This document shows, piece after piece, positions 7,861 through 15,883 of a stretch of 50,979 bases of DNA. Below the pieces are notes generated by a model. That model made no database searches. It was not told the origin of the DNA and worked only from the letters and a program-made list of their open reading frames with translations. Both the position numbers and the translations under genes were made by a program. Origin of the DNA: an uncultured Bacteroidota bacterium (GTDB taxonomy: Bacteria > Bacteroidota > Bacteroidia > Flavobacteriales > Flavobacteriaceae); NCBI GenBank assembly GCA_902561795.1, contig CACERG010000014.1, forward strand, positions 1 through 50,979, given 5' to 3'. Numbering within the stretch: position 1 is the first letter of the stretch; every line of letters starts with the position of its first letter.

Positions 7861-7935
7861 TGTTCCGTGTTGGATTCGAACCAACGACCCCTGCCCTGTC
7901 AAGGCAGTGCTCTGAACCAACTGAGCTAACGGAAC
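7861..7935 (-). tRNA. tRNA-Val (anticodon GAC)
   Basis: Reading the minus strand, a full cloverleaf is seen: acceptor GTTCCGT/ACGGAAC, D arm GCTC...GAGC, anticodon stem CTGCC/GGCAG around the loop TTGACAG (anticodon GAC, valine), and T arm GTTGG-TTCGAAT-CCAAC. The discriminator is A, and CCA is not encoded. There is no integrase or att-like duplication beside it. Confidence 0.93.
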
Positions 7936-7941
7936 GAATTT

Positions 7942-7949
7942 CAAAGATA
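7942..7949 (-). promoter_or_regulatory. -7 promoter box for tRNA-Val
   Basis: On the minus strand this reads TATCTTTG, an exact match to TAnnTTTG, placed 6 nt before the mature 5' end of the tRNA. No clear TTTG -33 element is visible upstream. Confidence 0.5.
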
Positions 7950-8336
7950 ATATTTGGTTGAATTTTATATTATAATTAGGCTAAAAATAATGACAAATTT
8001 AAAAACTAGATTAAGAATTACTTATAATAGTTATTTTTTAAATAGTATACGAATAAATGAGTTATTTCTCCATTTTAACTAACCTATAACATATTTAATA
8101 ATTATTTTTCATAAATTTGTATAACCAATCCTTTTAACACAAAATTGGTTATTTCATCATAAATTAGTTTTTTATTTTAAGTGGGAGTTTTTAAGGAACT
8201 CCCTCCCCCAAAAAGTTTGGTTCCCTAAGACCTAATATCCATATTTTACATTCGTAGAAATTTAATTTCTTAAACAAAAATTTGTAAGTCAGTATAAATT
8301 CAGTATATTATTAGGCTTTTGCTTAAAATAATAACC
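7950..8336. other. Long AT-rich gap with possible structured RNA
   Basis: About 390 nt without a convincing gene. It holds two hairpins: ATAACCAAT (8121-8129) with ATTGGTTAT (8144-8152), and GGGAGTT (8183-8189) with AACTCCC (8197-8203). A second TTGGTT at 8217-8222 could compete for AACCAA at 8123-8128, and GGAAC (8195-8199) could pair with GTTCC (8220-8224). The short GC-rich block at 8181-8225 stands out from its surroundings. It may be a leader, a small RNA or a terminator relic. Confidence 0.4.
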
Positions 8337-8498
8337 ATGAATGTTGAAGATTTGATCGGAAATACTGCGCCATGTTCTTGTGATACATGTGTTTGTGGCT
8401 ATTATTACAAAGTTGACCTACCCAGATTAAAATTTGATAAAAAATCACTGAAAACCATAGGTTATAATAAAAAATTCCCTTGGTTTATTAATAAATAA
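8337..8498 (+). CDS. Predicted 53-residue protein with a CxC-x2-CxC cluster
   Basis: An ATG-to-TAA frame of 53 codons in a gap. The N-terminal part contains PCSCDTCVCG (Cys13, 15, 18 and 20), a spacing suited to binding a metal ion or a cluster. The C-terminal half is basic and aromatic (LPRLKFDKKSLKTIGYNKKF, then PWFINK). There is no signal peptide or membrane span. Four clustered cysteines are unlikely in a random AT-rich frame, which supports a real gene, but no homologue is recognised. It precedes the giant adhesin operon by 115 bp in the same direction. Function unknown. Confidence 0.5.
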   Translation: MNVEDLIGNTAPCSCDTCVCGYYYKVDLPRLKFDKKSLKTIGYNKKFPWFINK

Positions 8499-8589
8499 AA
8501 TTTACCCTATCAGTAAAGTCTTTTAAGTTAAATACTTATCAAAGCCTTTAATATAAACTCGTTAAAAACTGAATTTACTATATATTTAA

Positions 8590-8597
8590 TATTTTTG
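8590..8597 (+). promoter_or_regulatory. -7 promoter box for the giant adhesin operon
   Basis: TATTTTTG matches TAnnTTTG exactly, 16 nt before the ATG at 8614. No clear -33 TTTG is found at the usual distance. Confidence 0.45.
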
Positions 8598-8613
8598 TAC
8601 TGTAGAATTACTT

Positions 8614-11600
8614 ATGTCTATTACCTACAAACAAATATTATGGATTTTTATTCTGCTATTGATTCCAATCGCAGTTTTTTCTCAGGCTAGTAGATACCAT
8701 TATATTCCCCCTTTGGCAGCTTCATCAGGTGGTAATGCAGATGATATGGGAAACCAATATTTTTATATTACAACTGCTAGTACTGAATCTGTCACCTACA
8801 CCATATATCCTCTTCCAATTAGTCCTGCAACTAGTTTTACTGGTGTTATTAGTAAATTATTACCCGGAGATTTAAAGACCGATAACGTTAACCGTTACTT
8901 AGCAAATACTGGAGGTAATCATGGAGCAGGTTATGGACAACTTTTTGTGAGGGAGGGGCAGACCTCATTAGAATTAAATGATAAGGGTTTTTATATAGAA
9001 GCTTCAGCTCCAATTTATGTAAATATAAGATATAGAGCTAGTGCTCAGGCTAGTGGCCTTGTAAGTAAGGGACAGGCTGCACTAGGAAGGTCATTCAGAA
9101 CTGGTGGCTTTACTAACGCTAGACCAACTGACACCCATTACATGAATTTTGCTTCCGTTATGGCAGTGGAGGCGGGAACTACTACAGTAACTTTTAGCGA
9201 TATAAACAATAATGACAAAGATGGAAACGCAGATATTGAGAATTTTATTGAAACTTATGATGCTGGAAATATTAATGATATTGTTGTAACACTCAAGCAA
9301 TTTGAAACTTATGTGGTTGCGATGAAAGCCCCACAGTTCGGACAAGAGGGAGTTGTATATCCAATAACAAATAGAGATGCTCTTATTGGTATGTCAATTG
9401 AGTCTACTAAGAATATTGCTGTTATATCTGGTGGAGCAAATGGGAGCATGACAGAGACAGAAACTGGTCGTGATCACGGTATTGACCAAATTGTAGGTTA
9501 TGATAAAGCAGGGACTGAATTTATTTTTATAGAAGGAAATAGGGATAGTGGAGAGCCTGACGATTTTGATAATGCAATTATTGTTGCCCATGAAGATGAT
9601 ACAGCAGTTTATTTAAGAGGTGAAACCACACCTACAAAAATACTTGAAGCAGGGGAGTATCATTCTATAGAAGGAAATGAATATTCTAACACAACTAATG
9701 GTGGAAATCTTTATGTTAGAACCTCAAAAAAAGCCTATGCTTATCAAGCTATCGCTTATGGAAATACAGCAAATACAGACTTGTGGTTTGTACCCCCACT
9801 CAGCTGTACAAGCATTGAAACTGTTGAAACCATCCCAAATATAATAGATGCTGCAGGACAAAATTGGAATTCTTTTTTAACAATTGTAGCACCAGCCACA
9901 GCCTCAGTTACTATTAGTGACGAAAATACCCCAACTCCTACTTGGACTGGAAATTTTACTCATAATAGTGTAAGAATAAATAATATTCTCGGAGCAGCAA
10001 CAGGAAGCGAAAAAAACTTTGGAAGAACAGTCATAGGAAATCCAAACTATACAACATATAAAATTCAAGGGTTAACGGGTAACGTTTCTATATTCTCAAA
10101 TTACCCTGATGGGAGTAAAGCCGAATTATATGCAGCTTATTATAATAGTTCTGTTAATGCGACGGCAGGTGCTTTTTACTCTGGATTTCCGTCTCCACCA
10201 GATAGTAGTTTTAATGAAGCAGGTGCAACGGGTTTAAATGACTGTATTCCTTATGTTAGCTTAAGTCTTACGAATTTTGCTGATTTTGATTCTGTAGAAT
10301 GGGAATATTGGAACGGTGAAGGAGTAGTAAACTACACTACTATTGCAGGATGGGACACTCAGACTGTTACTCCTACACAAGTAGGCTTTTATAAAGCAAT
10401 AGGTGTAATAACCTGTTCTGGAAGTGATCCTTATCGATTGGAATCAAATCCAAAAAAAGTGAGTAATTGTCCCGTAGATACTGACACTGACGGTATTTAT
10501 GACAACATAGATGTTGACATTGATAATGATGGTATATATAATACCGTTGAATCAAGACTGGTAAGTTCACTTAATCTTTCTAACATAAATGACCCTACTT
10601 TGGTTTTTCCAGATTTTTCAACGAACAATTCCATTCCTTCATCTACATTTACAAGAAGTAACCCTGGAACAGTAAATATGACAGGGCAAACCTCAGGTGC
10701 TTTTCAACTGACTGTTCCACCAGGAGAATCAGGGGCGTACAAACTTTCGTTTACAGAACCTGTAAATATCAAATTATTCGAGGATACTAATTTTGCTCAC
10801 AGCTTTATTACAGGAGATACTTATAAGGTGAGCATATTTCCAACCTCATTAACACTAACAATGCTTGACCCGGGTGATGAGTTAGCAGTTGACACAAACC
10901 AAAATAACGTGTATGATTCTGGAGTTGTCACATATACCTCAAGTGAAATACTTTTCACTTTTGACGGAGCTGCCGATAATTCTAATCGATTTTCATTCCA
11001 AGCCGATGGAGTGAGAGAAATCACCTTAACACAAGTGGGCGCACCAACAGCTTCAGGTAATGTGGTATTTAACGGTATTTTTTCTATAGAATATTTAAAT
11101 ACAGATACTGATTCAGATACTATTTCGAATGCTTATGATCATGACAGTGATGAAGATGCTTGTTTTGATACAAGAGAAGCGGGTTTTACTGATGGAGATT
11201 CCAATGGATATTTAGGGTCAGATCCAGTAACTGTGGACAATGAACTGAGCGCAGAACCTGGTAGAGTAAACAATCAAGGTGAAGGCTATACGACTCCTAG
11301 AGACGGAAATTCAAATAGTGTAAGAGATTTTTTAGAATTCTCTGAGGCGCCTTCTTTTTCACTAGAACCACTCGATGTTTTAGTTTGTAATGGGGATAAT
11401 ACTTCGTTCACTGTTTCAAGTACTCAAACAAATTTAAATTACCAGTGGCAAAAATTAAATACTACAAGTGGTAATTGGGAGAATTTAGCAAATAATGCTC
11501 TCTACTCTGGTGTCACATCAAATATTTTAAATCTAACCTCCCCTCCTTTTGCGATGGATAATTCTTTATTTAGAGCTGTTATTACAAAGGATGAATATGT

Positions 11601-14600
11601 ATGTGCTACATTTTCCACATCAGTTACACTTGATTTGTCTGACCCTGGTATTACACCTAGTGGGATGCCATTGGTCTTAGATGAGGGTGTTTCAAATGAT
11701 ACCTTCACAATCGTTTTATCAGATACTCCAAGTGACACAGTTCAAATTAATTTTACTGTTAGCCCAACAGGACATTACGTTTTAAGCCAAGATTTTGTCA
11801 TTTTTAATAATTCTAACTGGAATACTCCGCAATCAATAAATCTTGATGCTATAGACGAACCTCTGGTCGATGGAACAGTTACTGCAACTTTAATTCTAGA
11901 TTTTGATCCTTCTAGCGATGATTGTTTTATTCCTCTTGGAACCTCTACTTATAGTGTGACAATTTTTAACAATGATATTCCTGGATGGGATGTTTCAGAG
12001 GTTATAAAAACAGTTGAAGAGGATTTCGTTTCTACTGGAGAAGAGGTAGTTGAAGAAATACCATCAGATTCAGAGTCTACAACAATTTCAACTGGAAAAA
12101 GGGGTATAGTAGATCCCGCCTTTGTGACTGAAAATGATCCTGCTACAGCAGAATTCTCAATAGTTTTAACAGCGCAGCCTGTAAATGATGTTTTTGTAGA
12201 TATAATAAATAATGATTCAACCGAAAAAACTTTAAGTGACACTAGTTTAACATTTACAAATTCCAATTGGAATGTATCACAAACAATAATTATAAATAGT
12301 GCAGATGATTTTTTAATTGATGGCGATCAAAACACATCAATTACAGCCAGAATAAATGCCGCTTCTGATCCTGCATTTTTGTCACTACCTCCAGAAGACA
12401 GACAAGTTTTAACAATTGACGATGATATAGGCGACTTCACCATAAGTGATGTTAGTGGGAATCTAAAAGAAGAAGCACTTAGTGACCTTGTTACGTTTAC
12501 AGTTTCTTTAACTGCTATTCCTTCTTCTGATGTTATTATTGATTTTTCTGGGAATGATTCCACAGAAGCAACAATTGTTAATCCTACTGTTACTTTTAAT
12601 TCTACTAATTGGAATATTCCACAAACTATAAATCTACAAGTTGTAGATGACTTTATTTTCGATGAAAATCAAACTTCTACAATTACTGGTTCAGTAAGCT
12701 CAAGTTCTGATACCTCTTTTACTGGAGCTGCAGACAAATCTGTAGATGTGATTACTGAAGATAACGAGGTAGTAGATATAATAGTAAATGTTTTAGATAA
12801 TTTGACTAGTGAATCTGGAGATACAGGTTCATTTGAAATCAATTTAACTACTGAGCCCTTAAGTGATGTATTTATAGAATTAACTTCGACTAATGAATTG
12901 GAGGGAGTTTTATCTACTTCGGTTATTTCCTTCAATGCAACAAACTGGAATATTCCTCAAGTAGTTACTGTCACTGGTGTGGATGATGATCCACCTGTGA
13001 GTGATGGTGCTGCTGATTATATTATTATTACAGGTAATGTATCATCAACTGATGACAATTACGGTCTACTGGATGGGTCAACAGTAGATGATGTTAACAT
13101 GTCAAATCAGGATAATGATTCTCCTGGAATAACTCTAACAGTTTTAAATGATGATTTCTCAACCAGTGAATCCGGAGATTATGTAGTTGTTCAATTTAGT
13201 CTTTTATCAAAGCCTGATGGTGGAGAAAGTGTTACAATACCTCTGAGTCTTGATGGCCCAGCAAATGAGATGGACTTGTCTGCAGATAGTATTACTATAC
13301 TTGCTGATAATTGGGATAACCCTAGTTCAAATGTAGTTACAATTACTGGAATAGATGAACTTTTTGCAGATGGCAACCAAGAGTTAATTTTAATAACAGG
13401 TGACCCTACATCTGCTAGTCCATTTTACGATGCCATAGGAGCAGATGATGTTTCAAATCCAACTCTAACAAATGAAGATAATGACGTTGCCCAAATTGTT
13501 TTTAACTTATCTGATAATGTTTCTGAGAATAGAACATCTTCTATACTAAGTGTAAGTTTAACTTCAGCTATTAATACAGATGTAATTTTAAACTTTACGG
13601 TAGTTGATGATACAGAATTAAAAATCGACCTAATTCAATTAATTTTTACAAAAGATAATTGGAATATTAATCAAGAGATCATAGTTACTGGTAAAGATGA
13701 CTACATTATAGATGGAGATATAGGATCAGAGATTATGATTTCTGTTGATGATGTTCTCTCAGACATAACTTATAGAACTGTTTTACCAACGTCAGTTATT
13801 GTTATTAATGAAGATAATGATGACTTAGATGGAGATGGTGTTGAAAATAGTATAGATAATTGTCCTTTGACAAGCAATACAGATCAATCTGATATAGATA
13901 GAGACAGTATAGGAGATGTTTGTGATGATGATATCGACGGAGATGGAGTGTTAAATTCGAAAGAGAGTGAAGATTCCACAGACCCTGAGAATAATTGTAG
14001 TTTCAAATCCGAAAGCGTTACAGAGCCTGTTACAAGTTCTCCTGATTGTGACTCAGATGGTGTTGAAAATAGTATAGATCAAGATGACGATAACGATGGT
14101 ATAAAAGATGAAATAGAAACTGATGAAGATACTGATGGAGACGGTATACCAAATAGTATTGACCCAGATAGCGATAATGACGGATGTTATGATGTTGTTG
14201 AAGCTGGTTTTATTGATCAAAATAATGATGGGATTATTGGTGATTCTATTTTATTTGTAGATAGTAATGGACTCGTGTTGAACCAAGATTCATATAACGA
14301 AATACCTCAAGATTTAAATAATAATGGGATTTATGACTTTTTAGAGGTCTTAGATTTACCTGAAATTTTATCACCGGATCAAAGTTTTATTGAAATAGAG
14401 CCAGGAAAGTCTGCAACGCTAAGCTATCCTTATTCTTCTTCTTCCTACTATTTTAGGTGGCAGATAAAAAGAGATTTTGAAGATTGGACTGATTTAAATG
14501 AGGATATTGATTTCAGAGGAGTTTATACTCCAAAATTAGAACTTACTAATCCAAACAAAAATTATGTTGGATACAAATTTAGACTGAAAGTTGAGCAATT

Positions 14601-14937
14601 GTTGAGCTCATGTCCAGTCCCAGTATTAACAGAATCAATAGAACTTGTTTTTCAGGAACTTTTTATTCCAAATTCATTTAGTCCAAATGGTGACGGAATA
14701 AATGATCTATTTGTTATTTCAGGCATAGATGCTTTTCCAGACCACCGATTAATAGTTTATAATAGATGGGAACAAAAAGTATATGAAACAAAAAACTATC
14801 AAAATGATTGGGACGGTGCACCTAATATGAGCTATGGGGATAATTCGAAATTACTTCCAGAAGGTGTTTACTTTTATTTCTTTGAGGAAAGTGAAGGAGG
14901 AAAATTACATAAAGGGTTTATTTATATTAAAAGATGA
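8614..14937 (+). CDS. Giant multidomain surface adhesin with T9SS type B sorting domain
   Basis: 2107 residues with a signal peptide (residues 1-24, ending VFSQ). Residues about 28-490 resemble the IgGFc-binding-like N-terminal domain of gliding-associated proteins (HYIPPL, GQLFV, GIDQIVGYDKAGTEFIF, VAHEDDTAVYLRG, YAYQAIAYG, WFVPPLSC). TSP3-like calcium loops occur at about 620-650 and 1735-1850. An Ig-like segment lies at 913-1008 and another at 1917-2014. Between about 1010 and 1735 are six Calx-beta-like repeats, each with a FxxxNWNxPQ strand and a DDxxxDG turn. Residues 2015-2107 are a canonical type B domain (FIPNSFSPNGDGINDLFVIS, NDWDG, LPEGVYFYFF, GFIYIKR). It is expected to be exported by the type IX system and displayed on the surface for adhesion or gliding. 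The stop overlaps the next start (ATGA). Ligand unknown. Confidence 0.9.
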   Translation: MSITYKQILWIFILLLIPIAVFSQASRYHYIPPLAASSGGNADDMGNQYFYITTASTESVTYTIYPLPISPATSFTGVISKLLPGDLKTDNVNRYLANTGGNHGAGYGQLFVREGQTSLELNDKGFYIEASAPIYVNIRYRASAQASGLVSKGQAALGRSFRTGGFTNARPTDTHYMNFASVMAVEAGTTTVTFSDINNNDKDGNADIENFIETYDAGNINDIVVTLKQFETYVVAMKAPQFGQEGVVYPITNRDALIGMSIESTKNIAVISGGANGSMTETETGRDHGIDQIVGYDKAGTEFIFIEGNRDSGEPDDFDNAIIVAHEDDTAVYLRGETTPTKILEAGEYHSIEGNEYSNTTNGGNLYVRTSKKAYAYQAIAYGNTANTDLWFVPPLSCTSIETVETIPNIIDAAGQNWNSFLTIVAPATASVTISDENTPTPTWTGNFTHNSVRINNILGAATGSEKNFGRTVIGNPNYTTYKIQGLTGNVSIFSNYPDGSKAELYAAYYNSSVNATAGAFYSGFPSPPDSSFNEAGATGLNDCIPYVSLSLTNFADFDSVEWEYWNGEGVVNYTTIAGWDTQTVTPTQVGFYKAIGVITCSGSDPYRLESNPKKVSNCPVDTDTDGIYDNIDVDIDNDGIYNTVESRLVSSLNLSNINDPTLVFPDFSTNNSIPSSTFTRSNPGTVNMTGQTSGAFQLTVPPGESGAYKLSFTEPVNIKLFEDTNFAHSFITGDTYKVSIFPTSLTLTMLDPGDELAVDTNQNNVYDSGVVTYTSSEILFTFDGAADNSNRFSFQADGVREITLTQVGAPTASGNVVFNGIFSIEYLNTDTDSDTISNAYDHDSDEDACFDTREAGFTDGDSNGYLGSDPVTVDNELSAEPGRVNNQGEGYTTPRDGNSNSVRDFLEFSEAPSFSLEPLDVLVCNGDNTSFTVSSTQTNLNYQWQKLNTTSGNWENLANNALYSGVTSNILNLTSPPFAMDNSLFRAVITKDEYVCATFSTSVTLDLSDPGITPSGMPLVLDEGVSNDTFTIVLSDTPSDTVQINFTVSPTGHYVLSQDFVIFNNSNWNTPQSINLDAIDEPLVDGTVTATLILDFDPSSDDCFIPLGTSTYSVTIFNNDIPGWDVSEVIKTVEEDFVSTGEEVVEEIPSDSESTTISTGKRGIVDPAFVTENDPATAEFSIVLTAQPVNDVFVDIINNDSTEKTLSDTSLTFTNSNWNVSQTIIINSADDFLIDGDQNTSITARINAASDPAFLSLPPEDRQVLTIDDDIGDFTISDVSGNLKEEALSDLVTFTVSLTAIPSSDVIIDFSGNDSTEATIVNPTVTFNSTNWNIPQTINLQVVDDFIFDENQTSTITGSVSSSSDTSFTGAADKSVDVITEDNEVVDIIVNVLDNLTSESGDTGSFEINLTTEPLSDVFIELTSTNELEGVLSTSVISFNATNWNIPQVVTVTGVDDDPPVSDGAADYIIITGNVSSTDDNYGLLDGSTVDDVNMSNQDNDSPGITLTVLNDDFSTSESGDYVVVQFSLLSKPDGGESVTIPLSLDGPANEMDLSADSITILADNWDNPSSNVVTITGIDELFADGNQELILITGDPTSASPFYDAIGADDVSNPTLTNEDNDVAQIVFNLSDNVSENRTSSILSVSLTSAINTDVILNFTVVDDTELKIDLIQLIFTKDNWNINQEIIVTGKDDYIIDGDIGSEIMISVDDVLSDITYRTVLPTSVIVINEDNDDLDGDGVENSIDNCPLTSNTDQSDIDRDSIGDVCDDDIDGDGVLNSKESEDSTDPENNCSFKSESVTEPVTSSPDCDSDGVENSIDQDDDNDGIKDEIETDEDTDGDGIPNSIDPDSDNDGCYDVVEAGFIDQNNDGIIGDSILFVDSNGLVLNQDSYNEIPQDLNNNGIYDFLEVLDLPEILSPDQSFIEIEPGKSATLSYPYSSSSYYFRWQIKRDFEDWTDLNEDIDFRGVYTPKLELTNPNKNYVGYKFRLKVEQLLSSCPVPVLTESIELVFQELFIPNSFSPNGDGINDLFVISGIDAFPDHRLIVYNRWEQKVYETKNYQNDWDGAPNMSYGDNSKLLPEGVYFYFFEESEGGKLHKGFIYIKR

Positions 14938-15881
14938 TTAAGAGAAAAAATATATTAAAATTTTTTAGCTCAATTTTTTTGATGCTTCCTATTGTTATTT
15001 TTAGTCAGCAAGAATCAAGTTTTAATATGTATATGTTTAATCACCAGAGCTTTAATTCAGGTTACGCTGGCTCAAAAAACTATTCTTCATTTACATTTTT
15101 ATCGAGATCCCAATGGGTTGGTTTTGAGGGAGCCCCTGTAACCCACAGTTTCGCTTATAATGGCTCTAGAAATAATAAAAACCTTGGCTTTTCCATAACT
15201 GGTCTTGTCGATCGGATTGGACCATTAGAAAGCTCACAGTTTGCAGCAGATTTAGCTTATCAACTAAAATTGAACGATAGAAAACATTATTTAGGTCTCG
15301 GTTTAAAATTATCAGCCTCACTTTTTGATTTTAACAGTGATATTCTCTCCCCACAACAACAGCAAGATTATACTCTATATACAAATGATATCCCTGAATC
15401 ATTAGAACCAAATATTGGTTTTGGGTTTTACTATCACACACCAAGGTTTTATTTTGGATATTCTATACCTAGAATGATTCAAGACGAAAAATATTTTTTA
15501 ATCCGACACAACTACTTTATTACCGGTGGTTTAATATCATTATCTAATTCCATTGAATTAAAGCCAAGTCTTTTGCTAAAATTTACAAGTAGAAGCCCAA
15601 TATCTTATGATTTCAGCACTTTACTCTACTTTAACAAATCTATTTGGTTTGGTCCTCAGTTAAAAAACCTTGTGAGCATATCAAACGATGTCATTCAATC
15701 AGGAGCTGGAATTGGTCTAATCGCAGGAATTCACATTAGCAATAGTTTTAGTGTTGGTTATGTGTTTTCAAATTCAATCGGGATAAGGAATTTTACAGAT
15801 ACTTATTCTCACGAGTTTCTACTCCGTTATGAATTCAATCCAAGAGCATTTGGTGTGCTTAGATCCCCTAGAATTTTCTAA
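14934..15881 (+). CDS. PorP/SprF family type IX secretion outer-membrane protein
   Basis: 315 residues, translationally coupled to the adhesin by an ATGA overlap. The signal peptide ends near VIFSQ (residue 25). The family pattern follows: SSFNMYMFNHQSFNSGYAGS, then LSRSQWVGFEGAPVTHSFAY and a beta-barrel-like series, including LEPNIGFGFYYHTPRFYFGY typical of the second half. Length is normal for the family. Its tight coupling to one cargo and to the PorE-like protein suggests a dedicated export and anchoring partner for the 2107-residue adhesin, as SprF is for SprB. The partner role is inferred from synteny. Confidence 0.9.
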   Translation: MIKRKNILKFFSSIFLMLPIVIFSQQESSFNMYMFNHQSFNSGYAGSKNYSSFTFLSRSQWVGFEGAPVTHSFAYNGSRNNKNLGFSITGLVDRIGPLESSQFAADLAYQLKLNDRKHYLGLGLKLSASLFDFNSDILSPQQQQDYTLYTNDIPESLEPNIGFGFYYHTPRFYFGYSIPRMIQDEKYFLIRHNYFITGGLISLSNSIELKPSLLLKFTSRSPISYDFSTLLYFNKSIWFGPQLKNLVSISNDVIQSGAGIGLIAGIHISNSFSVGYVFSNSIGIRNFTDTYSHEFLLRYEFNPRAFGVLRSPRIF

Positions 15882-15883
15882 TT

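Noticed and set aside
7861-7935. tRNA-Val as an integration site for a mobile island carrying the adhesin operon
   Set aside because: No integrase, no duplicated tRNA end and no clear composition change were found; the neighbouring genes look native.
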